This document shows positions 7,986 through 16,150 of a stretch of 31,785 nt of DNA, piece after piece. The stretch comes from JBAZOY01 sp041648505 (GTDB lineage Bacteria > Desulfobacterota > Syntrophia > Syntrophales > CG2-30-49-12). The notes below the pieces were generated by a model that ran no database searches, was not told where the DNA came from, and saw only the letters and a list, made by a program, of their open reading frames with translations. Made by a program: the position numbers and the translations under genes. Positions within the stretch are counted from its first letter, which is position 1. The number at the start of each line of letters is the position of its first letter. Where the stretch lies: assembly GCA_041648505.1 (NCBI GenBank), contig JBAZOY010000025.1:1-31785 (forward strand), written 5' to 3'.

Positions 7986-8978
7986 TTATAATTTTTTTGT
8001 GATTTCAACAATTACCTGTTCGATTCCCTCGCCGGTAATAGCTGAAAAAGAAAGTACATTTATGCCTTTTTCAGCAAAGGTGCTAATCTCTTTTTCCATC
8101 CTCTCCCTGGTAATGGTCAGATCAATTTTATTTATGGCAACAATCTGCGGTTTTTCCGTCAGGCTCGGGCTGAACTGGGCAAGTTCCCGGTTGATAATTT
8201 CAAAGTCCTGCCAGGCACTGCTATATGATTCGCCTGATATATCAAGAATATGGAACAGAATCGCAGTTCTTTCAATGTGACGGAGAAACCGTATTCCCAT
8301 GCCCATTCCCTTGTGGGCACCTTCGATTAATCCAGGAATGTCCGCAATGACAAAGCTTTTAAAGTTTCCATACTTGACGACCCCAAGATTTGGTGTCAAC
8401 GTAGTGAAGGGGTAATCGGCGATTTTCGGCTTTGCTGCGGAAACCTTTGTAATAAAAGATGATTTCCCCACATTGGGCAGACCAATAATACCCACATCGG
8501 CAAGAAGTTTGAGCTCAAGTTTAAGGGTGCGTTCCTCTCCTGCTATACCTGTCTGAGCATAACGTGGTGCTTGATTGGTCGATGTGACGAACCAGGAATT
8601 ACCTTTACCGCCTATACCTCCCTTTGCGACAATACAACGTTCTCCGTCGACGGTTAGATCAGCCAAGACCTCAGCTGTCTGAGCATCTTTTACCACGGTA
8701 CCCATAGGAACAATAATTTCTATATCCGGGGAATTTCTGCCTGTCCGGTTGCTTCCCTCACCGTGTCCACCATGTTTTGCCATATAATGCTTTTTGTATT
8801 TTAAATCAAGGAGAGTTCTAGGGCTTTGAGAGGCCTTTACAATTATGTTTCCTCCTTTCCCGCCGGCACCACCATTCGGTCCCCCCCGGGGCACAAACTT
8901 CTCCCTCCGGAAGCTGATGCATCCTCTCCCGCCATCGCCTGCTTTCACATATATTTCTGCCTCATCAATGAATTTCAT
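7986..8978 (-). CDS. obg: Obg/CgtA GTPase
   Basis: Obg is an essential GTPase involved in 50S ribosome maturation and stress control. The 330-residue protein has the glycine-rich Obg domain (about 1-158: KAGDGGRGCISFRREKFVP, GGKGGNI, GGHGEGSNRTG) and then the G domain with GLPNVGKSS (P-loop), DIPGLIEG (G3), NKIDL (G4) and SAI (G5). It lacks the long C-terminal extension found in some homologues, ending at the G domain, which is the compact form. It sits downstream of rplU-rpmA, the conserved ribosome-linked order, but a strong terminator separates them, so it may have its own promoter or depend on read-through. Confidence 0.95.
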   Translation of the reverse strand: MKFIDEAEIYVKAGDGGRGCISFRREKFVPRGGPNGGAGGKGGNIIVKASQSPRTLLDLKYKKHYMAKHGGHGEGSNRTGRNSPDIEIIVPMGTVVKDAQTAEVLADLTVDGERCIVAKGGIGGKGNSWFVTSTNQAPRYAQTGIAGEERTLKLELKLLADVGIIGLPNVGKSSFITKVSAAKPKIADYPFTTLTPNLGVVKYGNFKSFVIADIPGLIEGAHKGMGMGIRFLRHIERTAILFHILDISGESYSSAWQDFEIINRELAQFSPSLTEKPQIVAINKIDLTITRERMEKEISTFAEKGINVLSFSAITGEGIEQVIVEITKKL

Positions 8979-9022
8979 ATAACTACCTGCTTTATTTTAC
9001 CGACAACTGATTTCTGAATCCT

Positions 9023-9054
9023 GAAAAAATAAAAGGCACTTTAACAGTGCCTTT
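9023..9054 (-). terminator. Intrinsic terminator between rpmA and obg
   Basis: Read on the minus strand, a 9-bp stem (AAAGGCACT with AGTGCCTTT) around a 5-base loop is followed by TTTTATTTTTT. It would end the rplU-rpmA transcript before obg. Confidence 0.85.
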
Positions 9055-9199
9055 GTGTACTAAATAGATATTGATGAGCTTCATCATCTCACCGGTAAGT
9101 GGTCGGCATCGAGACGAAAAGATCAGTTATCAGCTTTTTAAAAATAGTAAATCCTCAGTCTTATGAATTCTGGTTCTTGAGTAGTTGCTAAAAACATAT

Positions 9200-9454
9200 C
9201 TACGCTGTGTAGACACTTACCTTTTTCCTTTTTTTGTCCAGCCTTTCAAATTTCACAGTACCATTAATTTTCGCAAAAAGGGTGTAGTCCCTGCCCATGC
9301 CTACATTGTTGCCGGGATGTATCCTTGTCCCCACCTGACGGATAATAATGGAACCCGCATTAATCGCCTGGCCACCAAAGACCTTAACACCCCTTCTCTG
9401 CGCATTACTGTCTCTGCCATTACGAGAACTTCCCTGTCCTTTTTTATGTGCCAT
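9200..9454 (-). CDS. rpmA: 50S ribosomal protein L27
   Basis: The 84-residue product starts MAHKKGQGSSRNGRDS and continues GVKVFGGQAINAGSIIIRQ and NVGMGRDYTLFA, all diagnostic of L27, whose N-terminus reaches the peptidyl-transferase centre. The N-terminus has the ready-to-use form (AHKKG after Met), without the cleaved leader seen in Firmicutes. It starts 17 bases after rplU, in the conserved rplU-rpmA operon. Confidence 0.97.
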   Translation of the reverse strand: MAHKKGQGSSRNGRDSNAQRRGVKVFGGQAINAGSIIIRQVGTRIHPGNNVGMGRDYTLFAKINGTVKFERLDKKRKKVSVYTA

Positions 9455-9471
9455 ACCACCCTACCCTCCAC

Positions 9472-9783
9472 CTAAATGGATATCTGTCCCACCTTTATAT
9501 TCGTTAATTTCTGGCGGTGTCCGGTTTTCTTATGGTACCCCTTCCGCCTCTTCATTTTAAAGACGTACATCTTGGCTGCCTGTGTCTGCGCAACAATCTC
9601 CGCGACAACTTTAGCGCCTTCGACAACAGGAGTTCCTACTTTGATATCACCATTGTCGGCAACCATCAACACCTCATCGAAGACCACAGAATCTCCCTTG
9701 TCACCTTTTATTTTTTCAATCGCCAGCACATCCCCTGCAGAGACCTTATGCTGTTTACCGCCTGTTTTTATGATCGCATACAT
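9472..9783 (-). CDS. rplU: 50S ribosomal protein L21
   Basis: The 103-residue protein begins MYAIIKTGGKQHKVSAGD and has the C-terminal basic stretch FKMKRRKGYHKKTGHRQK that binds 23S rRNA in L21. Length and motifs are standard. It is the first gene of rplU-rpmA, and a plausible promoter lies just upstream on the minus strand. Confidence 0.97.
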   Translation of the reverse strand: MYAIIKTGGKQHKVSAGDVLAIEKIKGDKGDSVVFDEVLMVADNGDIKVGTPVVEGAKVVAEIVAQTQAAKMYVFKMKRRKGYHKKTGHRQKLTNIKVGQISI

Positions 9784-9822
9784 ATTTTTAAAGTTCCCAT
9801 CTAATAAATTTCATAATTTTGG

Positions 9823-9852
9823 TTAATATCAGAATTTAGTATTATTTGTCAA
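9823..9852 (-). promoter_or_regulatory. Putative promoter of rplU-rpmA
   Basis: On the minus strand a perfect TTGACA (9847-9852) precedes TATTAA (9823-9828) with an 18-base spacer. The start point would fall near 9816, about 33 bases before the rplU ATG, in an AT-rich region. Confidence 0.55.
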
Positions 9853-9924
9853 TACAATTATTGTAATTTATTAAAACATACTGAATTTATACCCTCGATA
9901 TCTAGTGAAAGGCTTGTCTCGTCT

Positions 9925-10320
9925 TTATTCCCATCTGCCATTCCTCTTTTTTCTCAGATCGATAAATTCAACAGTGCCCCGCTCATTGATAAATGCATTC
10001 AAAAGCCAGCCCACCAGAGTTATTATAAGAGATCCAAAAACAGCCGTCCAGAAACCGTGTACATCAAATCCGGGAACAACGGCAGAAGCCATCTTGAGCA
10101 TCAGGCCATTAATGATAAAGGTGAAAAGACCCAGCGTCAAAATATTAAAGGGGAGCGTCAGAATAAGAAGAACAGGTCGGAAAAAAACATTCAAAATACC
10201 GAGCATGGCAGCCACTCCCAGTAAGGGGAAAAATCCTTCAACTTCGATACCATCCAGGAGGTAGGAAGCAACCGCTATCGCCGCAGTCAGGATCAGCCAG
10301 CGGAGTACAAGTCCTCTCAT
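9925..10320 (-). CDS. Phage holin 4_2 / YvlD-family membrane protein
   Basis: The 131-residue protein has four hydrophobic segments (about 5-22, 30-48, 52-78 and 88-110) and the family features LPFNILTLGLFTFIINGLML and GWLLNAF. The Pfam label 'phage holin 4_2' is historical: most members, such as YvlD, are chromosomal inner-membrane proteins of unknown role, some linked to envelope stress. No phage genes surround it. AAGGA precedes the ATG. It lies upstream of rplU with its own 140-base gap, so it is probably a separate transcript. Confidence 0.8.
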   Translation of the reverse strand: MRGLVLRWLILTAAIAVASYLLDGIEVEGFFPLLGVAAMLGILNVFFRPVLLILTLPFNILTLGLFTFIINGLMLKMASAVVPGFDVHGFWTAVFGSLIITLVGWLLNAFINERGTVEFIDLRKKRNGRWE

Positions 10321-10648
10321 AAATAATCCTTATATAGAAAACTTCCTTAACAACCGATCTTCTCGATTATTAGTTGTCTGTCGCTTCTTCTGTCTGCCTT
10401 TATCTTCGGAGTAGAGAGATTTTCTGATCATCGAACATATTCCAGCCACGGTTGCCCCTGGAAAAGACGGGCTTTTTCTATATCACAACTTTAGAGTTTT
10501 GGAAATCGTATTCACCGGCGCTCAAAAATCTTTTTCAGCAATACAGATTCACTGCAAAGGCATAAATCGCTATGATATTTCTTGCTTCTTTATTATTTCC
10601 ACGCCGCTCTGTATATCACAGGGTGTGGAGAGGACAATTTTTTTCAGG
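10321..10648. other. Intergenic stretch without a gene
   Basis: About 330 bases lie between the membrane protein start and the activase stop. I see no open frame with a ribosome site, no tRNA fold and no clear terminator for the activase operon. Confidence 0.5.
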
Positions 10649-11404
10649 TTATGTCGGAGGAATTGCATTGAGGGCACAACCTAATGCGCCGGCAAGTTGC
10701 GAATCGTCACTGTAATGGATACCCGTGCAAAGCACCTCGCCAAGAAGAGTAAGTAATGCGGTATTCCGCGCGCCTCCCCCGGTGACGACAGTAAAACTAT
10801 TTTCAGACTCTAATCGTTTATACATGGCAGCAATACGCTTGACAACACTGCTATGGAGCGCACGGGAGATATCCTCACGACTGAAACCTCTATTTACCAA
10901 ACCCACAACCTCAGATTCAGCGAAAACCGTACACATAGCGCTGATAGTAACGGTGTCTTTCCCTGCTTCCCCTGCCTTACTAAAATCGAAAAGCGTAAAG
11001 CCAAGTCTTTTCGCCATTACTTCGAGAAATTTTCCCGTACCTGCAGCACAGCGGTCATTCATCTCAAAACGGGCGACTTTACCTTTGCTGTCAAGCTGGA
11101 TAATCTTCATATCCTGTCCGCCAATATCAATGATGGTTTTGCAGTTCGGAAACAGGAGACGTGCCCCGAGCGCATGGGCCTTAATTTCCGTGATAGTCGG
11201 AATATTAAATTTTGCTTCCAGTAAATCTCTGCCATATCCGGTTGCAAAAACGGGGCTGCCTGCAGGAACCAGAGCAAGCAATTCACTTGCGGCCTCAAGA
11301 GGCCGAAAGGTAGCCGGCACCAGTTCCCGCCTGACAATAGATAAGTTCTCCAAGATAGTCAGCTTGATTGATGAAGAACCAATATCAATCCCCGCGGTAA
11401 TCAT
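10649..11404 (-). CDS. BadF/BcrA-type [4Fe-4S] activase of a dehydratase-like reductase
   Basis: This 251-residue ASKHA ATPase matches the activators of 2-hydroxyacyl-CoA dehydratases and double-cubane proteins. It starts AGIDIGSSSIKLTIL (phosphate-1 loop), has DIGGQDMK and VTGGGARN, and carries the two cysteines that hold the bridging [4Fe-4S] cluster of the homodimer: Cys119 in DRCAAGTGKFLE and Cys158 in AMCTVFAESEV. Such enzymes couple hydrolysis of ATP to delivery of one low-potential electron to their partner. The ATG overlaps the stop of the partner gene by 4 bases (ATGA), so they are translationally coupled. The single partner gene and the length (close to E. coli YjiL) favour the DCCR type. 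Confidence 0.92.
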   Translation of the reverse strand: MITAGIDIGSSSIKLTILENLSIVRRELVPATFRPLEAASELLALVPAGSPVFATGYGRDLLEAKFNIPTITEIKAHALGARLLFPNCKTIIDIGGQDMKIIQLDSKGKVARFEMNDRCAAGTGKFLEVMAKRLGFTLFDFSKAGEAGKDTVTISAMCTVFAESEVVGLVNRGFSREDISRALHSSVVKRIAAMYKRLESENSFTVVTGGGARNTALLTLLGEVLCTGIHYSDDSQLAGALGCALNAIPPT

Positions 11405-12681
11405 CCATTCAACCTTTCAATGAAAGCCTGAATACGGGTTTTGATCTGGCCAACATCCTCCTGACTGTAGTCCGTTTCGATTCTGATGGCGGGGATGCCA
11501 TCTTTTTCGAGCTCCTTCTCAATCTCTGTGGCTTCAACAGTGTAGGGCGCACAGAACTGAATTGCATAGAGGATAACACCATCAGCCTTGTATTGAGCAA
11601 CCATTTCGCGAATGTGCTCACGGCGTTCATTGTTTGGTGTATAGATGGCACAGTCTATCATGAGATAGCGGTCAACAAGCGCGTCCATGAGCGAATCAAG
11701 CGTTGAACCGCTATTGTCAACAAGATTTCTGGAACCGCGTTCGCCTACACATGACTCTTCACCAACAATGACTGCACCGGATGTTTCAATGATTGAGGGC
11801 ACCTTCCAATTGGGAACCGCCATCGGACAACCGGAAATCAAAATGCGTGGCGTTTCAGGCGACGCAATCCCGGTCTTATCCTTTACCCGTATTTCCAGCT
11901 CGTCGCACAGCGCATTGATTTGAGAGGTAAATCGAACAGGATCCTCGTAGAAAAAAATCTGGTTGATAAGCAGACTGTCAAGACCTGAAATAGGAACAGG
12001 TCGGTTAGCGCGGAGGCCTGAAAGACGATGGACAGCTTTTCTTTTAGCGTTGACAATTTCGATAGCCTTTTTGAGTCCATCCACCGTTATCTTTTTACCC
12101 GTCAGGTTCTCTATCACAACGATAAACTTGTCACATTCACTCCGCAGCAAGGTTCGCGCACCATCGTTCTTCATTTGCGGCAAATCCATAACGTAAAAGT
12201 CGTGAACCAGATTCTTAAATACTTCGTAAGCCTTCTTTTTGCCGTCGCAGGTATTTTCCCCTACAACGAGGTCGCTGGCTTCCAGATAGGGGCAGACTCC
12301 GCCGAGTTTGAATCCGAACGTTGATTTTATAAGAGCGCACAAGTTCCTGGGAAGGTATTTTCCAACTTCTTCCGTCGCAAAATCAGCTCCGGCGCAAAGA
12401 CCGACCATTACAGCATCGGCTGCTATAACGATTTCCTCAGGAACAAAGGTGCAATAAGTACCGACTACCTTTCGGCCCTGCTTTTTACCCTCAACAAGTT
12501 CTTTAATACGAAGTCCGTGTACTTCCGACATTACAAAATCCAGATACTCCGTCTTCTTTGGCCTGTTTTGCTGTGACAGGAAAATGTCCGCGTAAACTTT
12601 GCCCAGAACCGCCATCAGCTGATCGTGATTGTCAAGGTTCAGACCAAGTTCTCGCCACATGGTTCTGTATTCTTGTGACAT
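11401..12681 (-). CDS. Double-cubane-cluster-like reductase (2-hydroxyacyl-CoA dehydratase superfamily)
   Basis: The protein of 426 residues belongs to the HgdB/FldB/BcrB superfamily (GTYCTFVPEEI, GGVCPYLEASD, ISGCPMAVPNWK, GEESCVGERG, QFCAPY). Cysteines at 77, 96, 115, 130, 145, 285, 311, 344 and 377 include candidate cluster ligands. A true dehydratase has two different subunits; here one gene is followed directly by one activase, as in E. coli yjiM-yjiL and in the DCCP/DCCR pair of Carboxydothermus, where the protein binds an [Fe8S9] double cubane and reduces small molecules with ATP. I prefer that assignment. The open frame extends 12 codons further, but AAGGAG at 12688-12693 points to the ATG at 12681. 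The natural substrate is unknown. Confidence 0.8.
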   Translation of the reverse strand: MSQEYRTMWRELGLNLDNHDQLMAVLGKVYADIFLSQQNRPKKTEYLDFVMSEVHGLRIKELVEGKKQGRKVVGTYCTFVPEEIVIAADAVMVGLCAGADFATEEVGKYLPRNLCALIKSTFGFKLGGVCPYLEASDLVVGENTCDGKKKAYEVFKNLVHDFYVMDLPQMKNDGARTLLRSECDKFIVVIENLTGKKITVDGLKKAIEIVNAKRKAVHRLSGLRANRPVPISGLDSLLINQIFFYEDPVRFTSQINALCDELEIRVKDKTGIASPETPRILISGCPMAVPNWKVPSIIETSGAVIVGEESCVGERGSRNLVDNSGSTLDSLMDALVDRYLMIDCAIYTPNNERREHIREMVAQYKADGVILYAIQFCAPYTVEATEIEKELEKDGIPAIRIETDYSQEDVGQIKTRIQAFIERLNG

Positions 12682-12687
12682 AATAAA

Positions 12688-12693
12688 CTCCTT
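12688..12693 (-). promoter_or_regulatory. Ribosome binding site that decides the reductase start
   Basis: AAGGAG on the minus strand lies 6 bases before the ATG at 12679-12681. The upstream in-frame ATG of the longer frame has no comparable site. Confidence 0.8.
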
Positions 12694-12742
12694 TATAGTA
12701 TTTATTGTACGGTACACAAATTATTTCACCGGCGTTTTTTGC

Positions 12743-13576
12743 TTAAAAAGCATGTTGAACGCTAAAAACCACACCATTGCCACATCCAACCTTGGTTGTC
12801 GAATCTTCATCTCCTGAGTCAACATAAGCAGCGATTAAAGTCAAATTTTTAGTGGGGAGCCAGGCAATATGGGCATTCCAGTAGTCCGCATTCTTAAAGT
12901 CCGAAAATTTGGCGCCCTGTTTATACTCAAAACCAACAGCAATGTTACTGGTCGGCAAAATGTCGATATTCCCAAAAGCTGTTTCGTCCCGATCGTTATC
13001 AAAACCCAAAACACCGGTTACCCATCCCCTGGTCGAAATGACCCCTCCCGATAACAGAATCGGCCGGGGAAACTGGGTAATCAATTTTGTTGCCACCAGA
13101 TAATAATCAGCCCCATTATCGTCAACTCCGGGAATATCATTGGAGGTTATTTTTTCAATTACACCCACTGATACAGCAGGAATAAAATTTTTTCCGAACG
13201 CGTTTTCTTCTAAAAGCAGGAGCTTGGCGCCAAAACTGGTTTTATTGATACTGAGATCTTTATCGTCATCAATTCTTTCGTAGCCCAACGACAGCTCGAG
13301 TCTTTTGCACAGGGTTGCCGCAACACCGGCGCTTTCCCAGTTAATATCCACATTATGCAGATTTACATACCACAGTCCAAATTGTGGTTTGCTTAAAGTG
13401 AATTTACCATTGACAAGCCAATCAGATTGAGCATTAGCCGGATAAGCAAGAGGATTAAATGCGATCCCACCTACACCTTCCAGATTGTTAAACGGGACAC
13501 CAGCTTGTAATGTTCCCGTAAATAAAAAAATCGAAATCAAAACAAACACGCCACAAATTACTGTCTGTTTTCTCAT
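12743..13576 (-). CDS. DUF3034 family outer-membrane-type protein
   Basis: The 277-residue precursor has a signal peptide (RKQTVICGVF..., likely cut after LQA at residue 25) followed by GVPFNNLEGVGGIAFNPLAYPA, the start I associate with DUF3034. The body alternates polar and hydrophobic residues in strands, and the protein ends in VQHAF; the final phenylalanine suggests an outer-membrane beta-barrel. Function is unknown. GAGGAAG precedes the ATG. It lies just upstream of the double-cubane reductase, 61 bases before that ATG on the same strand, so shared transcription is possible although one protein is in the envelope and the other in the cytoplasm. Confidence 0.75.
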   Translation of the reverse strand: MRKQTVICGVFVLISIFLFTGTLQAGVPFNNLEGVGGIAFNPLAYPANAQSDWLVNGKFTLSKPQFGLWYVNLHNVDINWESAGVAATLCKRLELSLGYERIDDDKDLSINKTSFGAKLLLLEENAFGKNFIPAVSVGVIEKITSNDIPGVDDNGADYYLVATKLITQFPRPILLSGGVISTRGWVTGVLGFDNDRDETAFGNIDILPTSNIAVGFEYKQGAKFSDFKNADYWNAHIAWLPTKNLTLIAAYVDSGDEDSTTKVGCGNGVVFSVQHAF

Positions 13577-13656
13577 ACTGCTTCCTCCTTCTCATTCTTT
13601 TTTGAAAACTGGTTTGCTTTGGGGAAGGTATTCAGGTAGAATGTCAGGAATATCCC

Positions 13657-14271
13657 CTAAATATTTATCACCCTTTCAGCATTGAAGAGAGCGTCCAATA
13701 TCTCATGCATGTTGGTTACCTTACCGACCCTTAATTTGTCTGTTATTCCATAGTATCCCAGGCAGGTACCGCAGGAGAGTATTTTCACCCCTTCTTTTTC
13801 AAGGAGTTTCAGGGCATCCAGAACCTCAGATCCCTCTGTTGTCAGCATTACTCCGGCATTAATAAATATTAACTTTGACGGTTTTGGTTTATAGTCCCAC
13901 AAGGTATTAAAAAAGGAACTCATCAATATCTTGCCTAATTCTTTACTACCCTTTCCCAACCGTGTGGAAGTAATACAAATAACAACATCCGGTGTTTTCC
14001 CCTGCTTCTTCTGATAGTGCGATCCTTTTCCCCCTGCACCGAAATCGCCCTTGGTAAGCTTCAGATAAAAGATGCCCCCATCTTCTGTGATTGATACTTT
14101 ACAGCCCTGTTTTAAGGCGAATCTCCTTACGTTCTCCCTGCTCTCAGGATTGTCCACCAGTACGGTGATTGTACCTTCCGTTATTTCCTCCAGTGCTTTC
14201 CCGGTATTGATCACCGGTTGAGGACAGGCAAGCCCTCTTAAATCAAGCTGTCTGCCCGTTTTTTTCTCCAT
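13657..14271 (-). CDS. yedF: Selenium metabolism protein YedF (TusA-DsrE fusion)
   Basis: The 204-residue protein joins a TusA-like domain (1-75, LRGLACPQPV with Cys16) to a DsrE-like domain (about 92-204) that has ILSCGTCLGYYGI with Cys167 and Cys170. This is the arrangement of 'sulfurtransferase-like selenium metabolism protein YedF', whose occurrence follows selenium use in bacteria. A role in carrying persulfide or perselenide is inferred from the family. A strong AAAGGAG precedes the ATG. It is the last of four same-strand genes behind tRNA-Sec, 20 bases after a second, single-domain TusA. Confidence 0.88.
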   Translation of the reverse strand: MEKKTGRQLDLRGLACPQPVINTGKALEEITEGTITVLVDNPESRENVRRFALKQGCKVSITEDGGIFYLKLTKGDFGAGGKGSHYQKKQGKTPDVVICITSTRLGKGSKELGKILMSSFFNTLWDYKPKPSKLIFINAGVMLTTEGSEVLDALKLLEKEGVKILSCGTCLGYYGITDKLRVGKVTNMHEILDALFNAERVINI

Positions 14272-14291
14272 GTGATCTCCTTTTTATCCGT

Positions 14292-14513
14292 CTATTTCTT
14301 GGCTGGAGTCAGCAACAAACGGTACTCACCACCTGCCATCTCTTCTACCTCAACGGAATAGTTTCTGCTTTGGGCAAGCCGGGATACATTTTCCTTTGCC
14401 CCAGCAGCTCCTACAAGAACCGCTATCTGTACGCCAGGGCTGTCCTCCATCACCTTTTTCGTCTTTACTACCGGTATGGGACAACCAAAACCCCTCGCAT
14501 CTATCTCAGCCAT
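14292..14513 (-). CDS. TusA-family sulfurtransferase
   Basis: This 73-residue stand-alone TusA-like protein has the motif RGFGCPIPVVKTKK with Cys11, the residue that carries persulfide in TusA. The frame could open six bases earlier at TTG, but the GGGGG run at 14521-14525 fits the ATG at 14513 better. It sits between the kinase and YedF, so the cassette has two TusA modules, one free and one fused. That suggests hand-over of a sulfur or selenium atom between carriers, which is inference. Confidence 0.85.
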   Translation of the reverse strand: MAEIDARGFGCPIPVVKTKKVMEDSPGVQIAVLVGAAGAKENVSRLAQSRNYSVEVEEMAGGEYRLLLTPAKK

Positions 14514-14600
14514 TGCCAATCCCCCATCCCCCCTTTCCTGTTAACTTTATTCCCTAACTAACATACGACCGCCTTAATTATTCTTCGTATCTACAGACCA

Positions 14601-15494
14601 CTATCTTTTGTCTGATGAATAACAAACCCCGCTCCAGGCACAGAGATTTTCTCTGAAGACATCGGGAAAACGGGCAATAATTTCCCGGATCCTGGTTGCC
14701 GGTGTTGCCCGGGCATACTTCCCGGCCATCCGATTTGCCCTTGCCGCAAGGATCGCTGCCTCACGCAAATCAAGTCCCGCAGAGACGAAAGCGGCCACCA
14801 TTCCGGTAATCGTATCCCCGGTACCTCCGATAGCTTCCAGCTCAGGGATGTCCGGTTCGCTGATGGTTTCTATTATTTTTCCCTCTTCCACTATATGATC
14901 CACAGAACCTTTGACAAGTAACAGTCTCGCGGCGTTTTTGTCCTGATATGCCTTTGCCGCAAGCTCAGAAGTTTTCGTGATATCGCTGTTAAAGAGGTGC
15001 CTGCTGATGTATGCGGGATGGGTCGCATCTGAATCAGCCAGAAAAGCTATCTCGGAGGGATCCGGGGTGAAGATGTCAAAGTTAGGTGCAAGACCTGCCG
15101 CCTTGGCCGCATACATGGAGGAGGCATCGGCAATCATGATCGGCTTTCTGCGGCATTTCTCTGCCGATTCGGATACTTTTCTCATCAAACCCATAACGGG
15201 TAAGATATAGTGAAGTACCAGTACGTTAGGTGCAAGATCGGGGAGATTTTTACTCAGGTATTCATATAGTAAACGGCTGCCCTTACCTTTTCCCCTGTCG
15301 CCGGCAAGGAGGGCTTGAGGAGGTTCTTCTCCAAGATACTCAGCAGTTATACAGGCGGCACTGATAAGGGCAGCCGTCCCCTGCATGCAGGATACCTCTT
15401 TTTCATTGATAATCAGAGTTTTACCGGAAAATTTTACCTGACCTATAGTCAGAGGAAAATCCTCCTGTGGGATCGTTCCGCAGATAAGCACCAT
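14601..15494 (-). CDS. Ribokinase-like protein related to NAD(P)H-hydrate dehydratase
   Basis: The 297-residue protein belongs to the ribokinase/CARKD superfamily: the C-terminal anion-hole motif AIGGTGDTITGM (base Asp227) and the FTPDPSEIAFL stretch resemble ADP-dependent NAD(P)HX dehydratase (NnrD). The usual Nnr epimerase half is absent. The start ATG overlaps the DUF3343 stop (TAATG), so translation is coupled to it. Its place inside a tRNA-Sec/YedF set is unexpected for a metabolite-repair enzyme. It could repair NAD(P)HX, or be a kinase recruited to selenium handling; the sequence does not settle the substrate. Confidence 0.7.
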   Translation of the reverse strand: MVLICGTIPQEDFPLTIGQVKFSGKTLIINEKEVSCMQGTAALISAACITAEYLGEEPPQALLAGDRGKGKGSRLLYEYLSKNLPDLAPNVLVLHYILPVMGLMRKVSESAEKCRRKPIMIADASSMYAAKAAGLAPNFDIFTPDPSEIAFLADSDATHPAYISRHLFNSDITKTSELAAKAYQDKNAARLLLVKGSVDHIVEEGKIIETISEPDIPELEAIGGTGDTITGMVAAFVSAGLDLREAAILAARANRMAGKYARATPATRIREIIARFPDVFRENLCAWSGVCYSSDKR

Positions 15495-16027
15495 TAAAGC
15501 CTCATCTTACTCCATAGTTCGAGAGACTCGCAAAAAGCCCTGTCCAGCATTAAAGAACAAAGCGTGAAGCCTTTTTCCTTCGGCCTTACTGCCTCGGTCA
15601 GCTTTTTATCTATCAGTTCGGCATGAAGATAGGGAATATCAGGACAACCACCCCCGGAAATATTCAGAATGACCCCGGAGGTCTTATCAAAAGTAAGTTT
15701 CATGTTTCCCGCCTTGACCATAACGGCCTCCCCGAAATCTTTGACCTTCACGATCTCAAGGAGTTCCCCCCTGCCCTTCCTGGGGATAATCTCAACATAC
15801 TGAACATCTTTTCCCCTGAACAGCCTCTCTATCCCTGTCTGTTCGACCAGATTAACCTCTAAAGCAAGATCGCACCCTTTCCTGAGCTCGGGAGGAGGGG
15901 CAACCAGCTTGACCATATAATCCGCCGATTTAAGAGTCCTTTCCGCCTTGATGGCATCTTCCACATTCCGAAACAGTATAAGTCCGCCACCTTCAAAGCC
16001 GTCCTTTTTATTTATACCGAAGGCCAT
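15494..16027 (-). CDS. DUF3343 protein (putative Se/S carrier)
   Basis: The first 80 or so residues of this 177-residue protein contain GGLILFRNVEDAIKAERTLK and VAPPPELRKGCDLALEV (Cys52), the pattern of DUF3343, a small domain known from selenium-using bacteria. The remaining 95 residues form a C-terminal extension with NISGGGCPDIPY and two further cysteines near the end (TLCSLMLDRAFC); most DUF3343 proteins are shorter, so this one may be a fusion. GGAAAGGG precedes the ATG. It is the first protein gene after tRNA-Sec and overlaps the kinase by one base. Confidence 0.75.
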   Translation of the reverse strand: MAFGINKKDGFEGGGLILFRNVEDAIKAERTLKSADYMVKLVAPPPELRKGCDLALEVNLVEQTGIERLFRGKDVQYVEIIPRKGRGELLEIVKVKDFGEAVMVKAGNMKLTFDKTSGVILNISGGGCPDIPYLHAELIDKKLTEAVRPKEKGFTLCSLMLDRAFCESLELWSKMRL

Positions 16028-16099
16028 ACTACTTTTCCCTTTCCATCATGAAAAACACGAGAAAGAAGCGTACTACCGGGGAAGTACCACCACCATTGT

Positions 16100-16132
16100 C
16101 GAAAAACCGCTCCGTTGCTCTCAATTGCGGTT
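16100..16132 (-). terminator. Possible terminator after tRNA-Sec
   Basis: On the minus strand AACCGC and GCGGTT pair across a 16-base loop that may close further, followed by TTTC (five T residues in a row counting the end of the stem). It is about 20 bases past the tRNA-Sec end and before DUF3343, so it could end or attenuate the transcript. Confidence 0.45.
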
Positions 16133-16150
16133 CTTTGGAATCTATCATAG

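Noticed and set aside
9925..10320. Prophage remnant because of the 'phage holin' family name
   Set aside because: The family is mostly chromosomal, and no phage structural, lysis or integrase gene is nearby.
10649..12717. Benzoyl-CoA reductase or lactyl/2-hydroxyglutaryl-CoA dehydratase
   Set aside because: These need two different dehydratase-type subunits (or four Bcr subunits) and usually a CoA transferase; only one subunit and one activase are present. The longer frame to 12717 is also dropped because the ribosome site points to 12681.
13657..16027. Selenoproteins within the selenium cassette
   Set aside because: All four genes read through with ordinary stops; I saw no in-frame UGA with a conserved continuation, here or elsewhere in the window.
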